Below, one piece after another: positions 22,592 through 33,429 of a stretch of DNA of 64,000 nt. The notes below the pieces were generated by a model. It was not told the origin of the DNA. It saw only the letters and a list, made by a program, of their open reading frames with translations, and ran no database searches. The stretch's first letter is position 1. Every line of letters starts with the position of its first letter. The translations under genes and the position numbers were made by a program. The stretch is from positions 25,462,001-25,526,000 of the forward strand of contig NC_077240.1 in NCBI RefSeq assembly GCF_947179165.1. Reading direction: 5' to 3'. This DNA is from Solanum dulcamara. Taxonomy: Eukaryota > Streptophyta > Magnoliopsida > Solanales > Solanaceae.

Positions 22592-23575
22592 TGTTGACGT
22601 TTAAAAAATGAAGAAAAGCTTTTCAAATTTTTGTTCAAACTAAGCCCAAAAAAACCTATATAAATTTATATGATTATAAATCATCTAAAAATGTAAATTT
22701 AAATTATACAAAAATAAATCAAACTTAAAAATAAAACACGTCACATAAATACATAAAAGTATATTTTATATTACTATTTAGTTGTCTAAAAAAAAAATAC
22801 TTTACTAGGCATTTACATGAAGAATAAATAATGTGAATGTGGGAAGCAGCGAGTTCCAGCTATCGTCATCTTTATATGCTCGAATGAAACATGATAAAGT
22901 CGTCTCTTTTTTCTTGTTTCATTTTGATTAATTTAAATTTATGTAAAAAAAAATAATTAGCAGTTAATGGCAAATATTTTTTATTAAGGATAACTCTATA
23001 TTCAAAAATTAAATTTAAAATTTTTAATTAAAAATAAAAAATATTTATCATTATTAATTTTGGTAGTGATGATAGGGTTATCTACTGGTCATTATACACA
23101 AATCGTGTATACCATACATGTAGGATAAGTGTCATCTTACTATACATTTGAATATTTGTAGGAGATTAACCGCCAATAATTTGTACTATATATCCATTTT
23201 GGCTCCCAAACGTATAGTTGAAGCAACTTTGGTCAAACATTGCTCTATAAAATATTGGCTACTATAATACCACTGCCTCTCCATGTTTGTCTACTTTTTT
23301 TTCCACTAATAATATTAACAAAAAGCTTAATGTAATCACTAAAATAGATTATTATTATTTTTTTTCGCATGATGTTGAAGTTCATGGAATTTTAATTAAA
23401 TTTAGATCACACACGGTAGATTTCATTCGAAAGATAACATTCTCAATATAACTTTTTTCATATCAATAACTCAAATTTAAAATTTCTAATAAAGATGAAT
23501 CAGTCTGATCACTACTATACAACTCGTAAATAAAATTGACATTTCACGAGAAAATGACACCATTCTTGTTCTAGC
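22592..23575. other. Intergenic, nothing recognised
   Basis: AT-rich DNA without a credible frame, RNA gene or bounded element. Confidence 0.5.
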
Positions 23576-23800
23576 CTTCCAGGAAATAGGTGGGAACGTG
23601 CGTTAGAAGCGATCCAACCCAGTAAATATTTTCAGAAACCGCGTGAAATCAGGACACGTGGAATATTTTGGAATTCACAAATTTTGGCTACACGTGGGAG
23701 TACCAAAACCGGTAGGGCCCAGTGGCACCACATTGATTTGTGGGCTGTCATAGATGACGAGGATCCGTGTATCGTGCCCCAATTCGCTTCACCGAATTAA
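23576..23800. promoter_or_regulatory. GC-richer island with two ACACGTGG G-box/ABRE-type motifs
   Basis: This patch is less AT-rich than its surroundings. It holds GGACACGTGGAA at 23653-23664 and CTACACGTGGGA at 23689-23700; both contain CACGTG, the G-box bound by bHLH and bZIP factors. Read either way there is no coding exon nearby that it clearly serves. It may be a promoter remnant, or the promoter of an unrecognised noncoding gene. Confidence 0.35.
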
Positions 23801-23815
23801 TACTTATGTACGATA

Positions 23816-24104
23816 CTTTTTTCGTTTTAAAATAATTAATCGTTTAAGATATTTTTTATATTTTAAATTGATTTAATTATTCAATTTTTGAGATTAATTT
23901 TTTTTATTATTATTTTTATCTTTCATTTGAATTTTTTATGTGATGAGGTCAAAATTTTTAATTAATATATAATAATTTTAAAGAGTAATTTAATAATAAT
24001 TAATAAGGATAAAGATGAAAAATAATATTTAATTAATGTCTTGTAATATTTTTCTTAAAAGTGTGTGAAAAACTCAATAATTCATTTATTTTGAAATGGG
24101 GAAG
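23816..24104. mobile_element. Degenerate Stowaway-like MITE
   Basis: The left end CTTTTTTCGTTTTAAAATAA and the complement of the right end, CTTCCCCATTTCAAAATAAA, both resemble the Stowaway terminus. TA dinucleotides flank at 23814-23815 and 24105-24106. The interior is AT-rich and non-coding. Confidence 0.6.
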
Positions 24105-24106
24105 TA

Positions 24107-27100
24107 CTATATAAGAGGATTAAATTGAGAAATCTTTAAAATTTGTTACATCTAATCAAGTTTATGGTCTCATTAACGTGCATTAATAGTAGGAGTTGAA
24201 TCTGCAAATTTATCAATTATGAGTTGTGAATTTGTGCGACTGTAGACAAATTTTTAACAAATTATGACATTTTGTTGTTAGAAATACATAATAAAATCAG
24301 AAGATTAAAATGTAGGCGTTTTCTATCTCAATTTATTTGATTTTTTTAGTTGGTAACAAAAAGAGGTTTTTTTATAGATAATAATAATTTACTTTCAAAA
24401 ATTTCTCAAATTATTTTTAATAAAATAATTTATACGCACCTCAAAATTTATGACTTGTTTTAAATCAAGAATTTTAGAAGTCTCCGTTTTATTCTTGAAC
24501 TTCACAAAACATATAATTTAAAATATTAGCTATAAATTTTAAAAACATCACTTTTTTAAAACATATTAAAAGGAAGAATTTACGACTAATACAAGAGGGA
24601 ATATCACGACTAATATAAAATGCAACAATTGGATACAGATATTTGCCAATAATCCAAAACGGGTGGGCTCCATTATAATTTGCGTGAATTCGAAAAAAGA
24701 AAAAATCCAGTCAAACTTAACAAGTGTATAGTATTCAGAAATTAAAGTAATATCACCACCTACTCCCAACGTCTTGTAAAACTTTTTTTTTATTTGATGT
24801 TTGATCCCGTATTAAAGTTTAATTAATTTAAATTTATGTTATATATTTATTTAAAGGAAAAGTTTTTTATTAAGAACTTTTTCATACTCTAATTAAATAA
24901 GAAGCAACAGTAACATTCTTTAACATTAAGCTTTTCAAGTAATACTCCATCCGTTCTATTTTGGCGATAGCTTTAATTTAAAAAATTTTGTGCCAAAATA
25001 ATTATAGTTAAGATTAAAATTGATACTATTCTAAAAACATATTTAATAAATAAGAATAATTTAGAAATATACTTTGTATTTATTTTAATGAGGATGAAAA
25101 AAATAAAATTTCTTTTAAAATAAGACAAAAAGAAGTATCGTTTGAAGGTTGTGACATATAATTGGTGTAGGGATGTGTTTGCAACCAACCACAAACAAAA
25201 TATGAAGAACCGAGAATATTTTATTACTTTATATATGTGTGAATAATTCTGTTGTTTTCTTGATTCTTTTTTTAAAATTTTTTCCATGATTTGAAGGTTC
25301 TTAGTGCATTTTTGGAACACAAAATGATTTAGATCTCGTTGAATTTATTTGGTCTACATGTAAAGATTATTTTGTGATCCTCTTGAAATATTTATTTGTT
25401 AACCATGCTCACATCTTCATCTCTTTTTGAATATTCTAATAGTTTTATGGAATGTTTCATATGCCTCTTCGAGGAAATATACTATCGTTTAAACTATGAT
25501 TTAGAACAAAGTATCTCCAAAAACCCAAAATGAAACTGTACTCATTTTGTAGAGCCCCAATTACTAGCAGTATGTTTTAGCATGTACATGAAGATAGATA
25601 TAACAATATAATTATAAATTTGTAAAAATGATGAAGAGCTAATCAGGTAAAGCATTTTACTGTTGTTGTAGGGTTTCCACCGATCGACAAAAGCAAAAGG
25701 TGTACTCCAACAAAAAGAAGAGGACCTGGATCGATCGAAGATCTTGCTTCTTAAAGAAGAGGAAAACCATACAATGTATCATTCTAGTAAAGCAACAACC
25801 ACACGTGCTCTAGCTTTTTTTTTTGATTGTTTCATTTTCCCCCACACACAAGATACAAAAACGGCCCAACTTTTGAATTTTATCGACTCACGTTGATTGA
25901 AAAATTGCCTGATTATTTATATGAATTTAGATGATTTTTTTTTTGAGATTGAATTAGACATAAATGTCATATCTTTATATATTATTGGCACTCAAATCTA
26001 ATTAACACATGAGTTTCAAGTTGAACGTGAAAATAATTTGGTTGTGTTCATTTTTAGCTAGAGAGGAAAGAAGGAATAAATCTAACCAAAATGTAAAGTT
26101 TAATTCTGTGAATTGAAGAGGATCCACATGACATCTTTGGATGTTTTTATTTATTTTATTTTATCTTATAATAAAAGAAATACACGCTTATGAACAAGAC
26201 AATTTCATCAATTGACATATAGGGAAATGACATTCATAAATATAATAAGCAATTAATAACATTCAAATTAAAGTATCCAATGTTTATAAACAAGACAATT
26301 TCTTTGTTGGTACAAGCTAGCTAGCTAGTGTGAAATGACATTCATTCATACATTACAAATAAATAATTCAGTAAAAATACAAGTATCCAATAATAAGACA
26401 AATACATTTTTTCTTCTCTCACCTCTCTTTACACTTTTTTCTTTTGTAAAGTATTCAAATAAGGAACCATTGTGGTCGACATGCATAATTTAAAATCTAC
26501 TCTTTTTTCCCCCTTCTCAATCCAAAATAGGCATATTCAAACTTTGAAAGTCTAATTCATTCCACGGTTGAGAATGTTAGGAGAAATGGGATAAATATCC
26601 TAATGATCAGCAACGTTCCAAATTTGTCTACGATCATAAAAGAGTACTATTCTATGGTCACTTCCAGTCTCTGTCGTAGTTGCTCGTTTTCGAATAAATT
26701 ACTATTTCCTCCGTCCCCATACAATGATGAAGTCAAAATTTTATTAAGGAATATCAAAATATAAAGTAAGAAAATATATGTCATCATCAGGGATAAAACA
26801 CACAATCTTAAGTAATTTTTACAATTCCTTAACCACTAAACTAAATTTTAACTTGTGTCAAAATGTGTCAATACTTGTATATATTTATTAAACTAAATTT
26901 TGATATATATATATATATATATATAATGTAATTTTTCGACGAAAAAGTATCATTTGACACCCCTTGATCGAGGATAGCTCTGCTCTTGATCACATCCGTC
27001 CAAAAAATATGTTACATTATTATAATTAAAAATAATCTAAATTTAAAATTTCTCAAGAATTATCTTAGCACAAGCTTTTTTTCTTCAAACACATCGTCCC

Positions 27101-27391
27101 AAATTAAATAGTGGCACATGAATAAAAGGGAGGGACTAATATAGGATGAATTATGGGATTAAAAAAAAGCGTATAAAAGTAGGTGTCAAAAAAAATTATT
27201 GGGATCGGAAATGAAGCCGCAATCAACGAGATCACGTTCACACAGTAACCGGTTTACCGGTCAAAACTACTGTCTGAATGCATCGACTACTGTTCCTACG
27301 CCAGTTCTTGGACCACCATGCATTAAATAAACGCCCTCTCTCACTTTCCGTACCATTTTATCGGATTTTTTCTTAAAATAAAATTAATATA
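24107..27391. other. Intergenic, AT-rich, only fragments of repeats
   Basis: No gene was recognised. Fragments: a Stowaway-like terminus without partner at about 24940-24965, an (AT)n tract at about 26901-26924, and at 26925-26990 a piece (TTTTTCGACGAAAAAGT then GATAGCTCTGCTC) resembling the right end of the hAT-like element at 39229-39732. A segment near 25670-25750 begins with an acceptor-like TTGTTGTAG, but its translation resembles nothing I know. Confidence 0.45.
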
Positions 27392-27396
27392 GATAA

Positions 27397-27615
27397 TGTT
27401 ATAAAATAAATTAAACTTAATAAAATAAAGAGGAAAAAATGAGATAAAGAGACAATTGAGAGATATTGCAGTATCTATATTTTTATTTCAATTGCCAAAC
27501 TTTGGCAATTTATAATCAAAACAAGATTAAAATTAGTGGGCAAGTTGCTCACTCATGTAAAGAAAAAGGAGCAACAAGTGGACAACCACTTGCTCTTCCT
27601 ACTTGCTTTCTAACA
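27397..27615 (-). repeat. 3' LTR of the first Ty1/copia element
   Basis: It starts TGTTATAAAATAAA and ends TTTCTAACA in plus orientation and pairs with 32519-32739. The two differ at a number of sites, including short indels, so the insertion is not recent. Confidence 0.92.
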
Positions 27616-27699
27616 CTTTTCCTTGGATGTCCACGTGTAATGCACTTCAATAAAAACTTTACAAGAAATAATATATATAGTTATTTAGAACACCGATTG

Positions 27700-27860
27700 A
27701 TGTTTTGCCTCGTTAAATCTTACTAGGAAAAATCAAGTGGAAAAAAGCCTAGTGAAGGAAAAAAAGTATACATATCTGGTAATACGCTTTGAGTGTTGCC
27801 TCATTAAAACCTTACTAGGAAAATTCGTGGAACAAAACCTTGGTCAAGGAAAAATGAGTA
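27700..27860. repeat. Direct repeat between coding end and 3' LTR of the copia element
   Basis: TTGCCTCGTTAAATCTTACT and TTGCCTCATTAAAACCTTAC begin two copies about 92 bases apart, each followed by AGGAAAA, a GTGGAA/ACAAAA block and a CAAGGAAAAA-type purine run. Confidence 0.75.
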
Positions 27861-27892
27861 CGACGCGTATTTTACTCCCCCAGATGAAAACT

Positions 27893-30800
27893 TCATATTA
27901 TATCTTGAAGACGTCGCATTCCTATTTTGTATCTCATTTTCTCAAAAGTTGAAGTCGGCAATGCTTTGGTAAATATATCTGTTAAATTGTCACTTGAACG
28001 AACTTGTTGGACATCTATTTCACCCTTGTTTTGAAGATCATGACTAAAATTTTTTTTGGTAAAATATGTTTTGTTCTGTCTCCTTTGATGTATCCTCCCT
28101 TCAGTTGAACTATACATGCAGCATGTCTTCATACAATATTGTTGGAAGTGGCAACCATAGTTTGCTTTGTTGAACACCATGATATAGCTGTACCACCACA
28201 TGTAAATAAATAGCCTGTCTGTGATTGACCTTTATGGGGATCAGACAAATACCCCGCATCTGCGTAACCAATCAATTGTGGCACGGATTCATTTGAGTAA
28301 AACAATCCCATATCAATGGTCCATCAGAGGTATCTAAATATATGCTTAATTCCATTCCATTGTCTTCGTGTTGGAAAAGAACTAAATCTTGATAAAAAGC
28401 TTACAGAGAAAGTTATATCTGGTCTAGAATTGTTGGCAAGATACATTAATGCACCAATTGCACTAAGATATGGTATTTCAGTACCAATAAGCTCTTCATC
28501 ATTTTCACGAGCTCGAAACGAATCTATATTAATATCAAGAGATCTCACAACCATTGGGTACTCAATGGATGTGCTTTATTCATATAAAACCTCTTTAAAA
28601 TATTTTCAGTATATGTTGACTGATGTACAAATATCTCATTTGTAAAATATTCAATTTGTAGATCAAGACAAAATTTTATCTTTCCGAAGTCCTTCATTTT
28701 AAATTCTTTTTTCAGACATTTTACTGTCTTTGGAAGTTCTTTCGGAGTTCCAATAATATTCAAATCATCAACATATACTGCTATTATGATAAATTTAGAT
28801 CCAAACATTTTCAAGACACAAGGGCAAATTGGATCAATTTTATATCCTTCTTTTAGCAAATATTCGCTAAGACGATTGTACCACATGCGTCTTGATTGTT
28901 TCAACCCATATAAGAATTTGTGAAACTTTATTGAGCAATTTTCTCGAAAATTCTTATATGCTTTAGGCAATTTGAACCTTTCGGAAATTTTAATAAAAAT
29001 GTCGTGGTCCAATGAGCCATATAAATAAACAGTGATCACGTCCATTAGGTGCATTTCAAGCTTTTCATGAACTGTCAAATTCATTAGATACTTGAAGGTA
29101 ATTGCATCCACCACAGGAGAATATGTTTTCAAATAGTTAATGCCAGGCCTTTACAAAAAATCTTGAGCTACAAGTCGTGTCTTATATCTTACGACTTCAC
29201 ATTTTTTATTTGGTTTACACAAAAAAGTCCATTTGTACCCTACTGGCTTGACACCTTCAGGTGTTCGGATTATTGATCCAAAAACTTCACATTTTTCAAG
29301 TGAAGTTAACTCTACTTCAATTGCATCTTTTCATTTTGACCAATCATTTCTCTATCTACATTCATTGACAGATTTTGGTTCAAGATCCTTATCTTGTTAC
29401 ATTATTTCAATGCAACATTATAAGCAAAAATATTATCGAACACAATATCATTTCGATTCCACCATTTTTCTGTCGAGACATAACTTATTGAGATTTTTTC
29501 ATTCTCATTATTTTCAAGTACCTGAACCTCCTCGATGGTATCACCATTTGTTGTGTCTCTGGCTCTTCTTGAGCAATTTCCCCCAAATTATGATTATCTT
29601 GATCATTTACTTCTTTCCTTTTTCGAGGATTTTTATTTTTGCAACTAATTGGTCTTCCACGTTTTAAGCTTGACCTAGACTTATTTGCCTGAACAAGTTG
29701 TCCTATCGAGACATCAACTCGATTTTGAACATTAGCAGTTGGGATATGCGATTTAGTAACCCGTGGAAGGTTAGTAAATGCATTCGGCAATTAATTTAAA
29801 ATATTCTGCAAATAAATCATCTTTTGAACTTCTTGCTGACATTGATTTGTTCGAGGATCTAAATGAGATAGTGATGATGAATTCCAATCTATCTCATTTT
29901 TCAATTGCTTATATTTTCCTTCTAATGTTGGGAATACTGATTCATCAAAATGACACTCATCGAATTTTGCCATAAATAAATCTTCAGTCATAGGTTTCAA
30001 ATATTTTATAATAGAAGGTGATTCATACCCAACATATATTTCCAATCTTCTTTGGGGACCCATCTTTGTGTGGTGTGGTGGAGCAATTAGGACATATACC
30101 GCACACCCAAATATTCTAAGATGAGATATGTTTGACACCTTTCCAAAAGCCAACTGTAATGGGGAAAGTTCATAAAAATTGGAGGCGTTTAATCAATGAT
30201 TCTGCTAGACCATTTTGAGTTTGAACATGAGAGACCGGATACTCAACTTTTATTCCAATCGACATACAATAATTATTAAAGGATTGAGATGTAAATTCAC
30301 CAGCATTATCAAGATGAATTATTTTTATTGCATAATTTGGAAATTGTGCTCTTAACCTTATAATTTGTGCTAACAATCTTGCGAAAGCCATGTTGCGAGT
30401 TGATAATAAGCACGCATGTGACCATCTTGTAGATGTATCTATCAAGATCATATGATATTTAAATGGTCCACATGAAGGGTGAATTGACCCCATATATCAC
30501 CCTGTATACGTTCTAGAAACGCAGAGGATTCAATCCCAACCTTAATTGTTGATGGTTTAATAATTAATTTTTTTGGGAACAAGCAACACAAGAGAATTTC
30601 TTAGATTGAAGAATTTTTTTATTCTTCAAAGTGTGTCCATGTGAATTATCAATAATTCTGCACATCATATTATAATCGGGATGATCGAATCGATCATGCC
30701 AAATGATAAAATCATTAGAATCAATAAACCTTTAATTTACTATGGCATGTGATTCAACGGTACCAATATTTGTATGGTACAATCCAGAAGAAAGTACAGG

Positions 30801-32168
30801 TAATTTTTCGTGCACAATTTTTTTTCCATATTCATTGTAGTAATATAAAGGTATTGAACCTTTTCTTTATTCGGAGTCTCAATATAATAGCCATTTTGGC
30901 AAATAACCTTGAAACTTAACAAGTTTCTTTGAGACTTACTAGAATACAATGAATTATTAATTACCAATATCGTTCCTCCGGGTAGTAATAAGGCCACTCT
31001 TCTAGAACCTTCAATCAATTTTGTACTACCGGGTATTGTATTGACATAAATCTTTTTCATAATCAAATGACAGAAATATTTTTTTTCTTTTAATATCGTA
31101 TGAGTTGTGGCACTATCCAAAAGACACATATCTCCATTACTAATCTTGGATCCAATTGAAGACTTAAAAATTTATTTATCTTCATAAAATAAAAATATAT
31201 TATAAGAGATTAAACAATTAACAATATTGCTAGAAAAACATAAGTCTTTTTTTCTTCTTTTCTTTTAAATAGATAAACCTAAAACCATTATAATCAAAAG
31301 TATATAAAAATGACAACATATTGTAAATCATATAATGAAATTAAACAACAATTATAATTCCTAAAAAAATCTTCAACCTCTAAATGAGTAGTATCATTGA
31401 AGTCATTAAAATCGTCATCCTTTAAAGCCAGATTTGCTTCAATATTATTATTATGCGAAGTTCTTGCCTTAACATTATTTTCAAATGCCAAGTGTTACTC
31501 TATCTGAGCATTAGAAGAAGAGGCACCACCTCTATTTGCCTTTCTTTTGAAGGAATTTTGGTAAAGTCTTACAAAATGCTTAGGCGTCCGACATTCATTT
31601 TTCCAGTGGCCTTTCATGCCACAATGATGGCAGTTACTTCTTGAAGGGCCACTTTGATAACTCATAGTGTTCTCCTTTTTATGTTGACCACCATCATGAC
31701 GATTATTATACCGTTTTCTTCCATTGCCATATCCACACACATTATTGTGGCCTTGATTTTTATTTTATCTTCTTTTAGACTGACCATGTGCTTCTACCAC
31801 ATTTGCTTCCAGTAATGAAACAATTACAGTGAGACGGGCTTCATGATTTTTCATTAAAAGAGCATCATGTTGCTCAGCCACCAGAAGACACGAGATCAAT
31901 TCAGAGTATTTCTGAAAACCTTTTTCACGGTATTGTTGTTGAAATATCATATTAGAGGATGAAAAGTAGTTAGTGTCTTTTCTAACATGTTCTCATTATT
32001 TATAGTTTTCCCACATAATTTTAATTGAGAATTTATTCTAAATATAGCATAATTATACTCAATTACAGTTTTTAAATCTTGAAATCGTAAGTGCATCCAC
32101 TCATAACGAGCCCTTGGCAATACCGTTCCCTTGAGGTGGTCATACCTCCCTTTTAAATCTTTCCACAA
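27893..32168 (-). pseudogene. Ty1/copia gag-pol, multiply broken
   Basis: Reading down the minus strand: a UBN2-type gag at about 32168-31765; a zinc knuckle CHHCGMKGHWKNEC (CX2CX4HX4C) inside 31740-31495; a protease start with the catalytic Asp in LLDSATTH at about 31120; integrase 30493-30170, with its acids in ILIDTSTRW, IHLDNAGEF and QNGLAES; the post-integrase region 30153-29485; reverse transcriptase 29132-28545 with AVYVDDLN; and RNase H-like remnants 28554-27893 with YADAGYLSD. The polyprotein would package, cut and copy the element RNA. At least six breaks separate these pieces, so no functional product is possible from this copy. Confidence 0.9.
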
Positions 32169-32518
32169 TTCAAGTGGATCTTTAATTCACTGTCAAGTAT
32201 TCAACCTTCAGGCTTTCATCTAGATGATGATGTAGGAAAATCATAGCCTTTGATTTATCTTGACTTGATGCTTTATTTTCTTCGATTATAGCATCACCAA
32301 GACCCTTAGCGGTAAGATGGATTTCAGCATAAGTACCCATGACAAATAATTTTTGCCAGAAATATCAAGTGCCACAAACTCAAATTTTGACAAGTTTGAC
32401 ATGGTGGAAATTAATTTAAAAATAACAAAGACAATTAAAATTAAATTTCTTCAGTAGATATACCTGATATAGAAGTTAATTTTTTGGAAAAAAAAATTAG
32501 AGTTTCATGCTGATAACA

Positions 32519-32739
32519 TGTTATAAAATAAACTAAACTTAACAAAATAAAGAGAAGAGAGTGGGATAAAGAGAGAATTGAGAGATATTGCAGTATCTAT
32601 GTTCTTATTTCAATTGCCAAACTTTGACAATTTATAGCCAAAACAAGATTAAAATTAGTGGGCACATTGCCCACTCATGTAAAAAAAAAAAGGAGCAATA
32701 AGTGGACAGCCACCTACTCTTCCTACTTGCTTTCTAACG
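32519..32739 (-). repeat. 5' LTR of the first Ty1/copia element
   Basis: In plus orientation it starts TGTTATAAAATAAA and ends TTTCTAACG; the terminal CA has become CG. The flanking GATAA at 32740 matches the left side. Confidence 0.92.
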
Positions 32740-32744
32740 GATAA

Positions 32745-33364
32745 ATTTATGTATGATAATTGATACGTATACTCCTAGTTATTAAAGGATCAAAAATATC
32801 CTTAAATTATATGAAATAAATAAAAATAATATTTATTTATAAATTTATTTCATATAATTTAAAGATATTTGGAATATTTTTCGTTATATGAGTTTATATG
32901 CAGCACCTTTTCTAGTTTTAATTTAACTGATGTTTCAACTCATATCACGTTCTTCAAGAAAACTAAGAAATGTTAGATATTTTTGGAGAATTGAATAGTA
33001 CTTATTAAAATTTTAAAATGCTAATTTTTTTGAATTAAAATAACAATTAAAATGAGACTAAAAAAGCATTTTGATAAAAACTTACCCACACATGAGTTCA
33101 TCCACCTTTGACAAAGGAGAGTTACCATAAAATTTCTGGACTTGTTTATATGATTACTTCTCGATCATAATTTGAACTTGTTAATAAAAATTGAGGCTCC
33201 AATCACAATTTACATTAACCTCTCTCGTAAGTGATTTAATTTTAAATGTGTATTAAGTCGGTGTTATAACCGGGAGAATCCGGTCAATGTTTTGTGTCCA
33301 CTTTCACACAATCCCCAAATCCATATCTCTTAAGCTAAACGAATCGGAGTTTGAGTGTTGTCAC
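32745..33364. promoter_or_regulatory. Upstream region of the WRKY gene, with a foldback and a W-box
   Basis: A near-perfect inverted repeat (arms about 32794-32821 and 32841-32870, core TAAATTATATGAAATAAAT) could form a long hairpin and may be a small MITE. GGTCAA at 33282-33287 is the complement of a W-box (TTGACC), the binding site of WRKY factors, about 145 bases before the start codon. Otherwise AT-rich and non-coding. Confidence 0.5.
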
Positions 33365-33371
33365 TATATAA
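33365..33371 (+). promoter_or_regulatory. TATA box of the WRKY gene
   Basis: TATATAA stands 59 bases before the ATG at 33430, implying a 5' UTR of roughly 30 bases. A CT-rich stretch (33392-33412) fills the presumed leader. Confidence 0.55.
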
Positions 33372-33429
33372 CTCGCCCAATTATATTATCTGCTCTCTTC
33401 TCCCTCCCTTCTTGTGAGTGATTAAATTA

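Larger units (their letters stand above)
27397..32739 (-). mobile_element. Ty1/copia LTR retrotransposon, full length, decayed
   Basis: The element lies on the minus strand between 5-bp duplications GATAA (27392-27396 and 32740-32744). LTRs of about 220 bases flank gag, protease, integrase, reverse transcriptase and RNase H remnants in copia order. The purine tract AAGGAAAAG (complement at 27616-27624) adjoins the 3' LTR and the motif TGTTATCAGCATG adjoins the 5' LTR. All coding parts are broken by stops and frameshifts, so the copy is inert. Confidence 0.92.

Noticed and set aside
24940..25320. Stowaway-like element and minus-strand frame of 115 codons
   Set aside because: Only one terminus (ACTCCATCCGTTCTATTTT) is visible with no partner; the frame is extremely Ile/Phe/Lys-rich and driven by AT content.
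25670..25750. Possible exon after an acceptor-like TTGTTGTAG
   Set aside because: No matching donor-bounded neighbour exon and the translation is not recognised.
26709..26990. A complete hAT-like element related to 39229-39732
   Set aside because: The right end is similar, but candidate 8-bp flanks (GTCATCAT and ATCACATC) do not match, so only a fragment is claimed.
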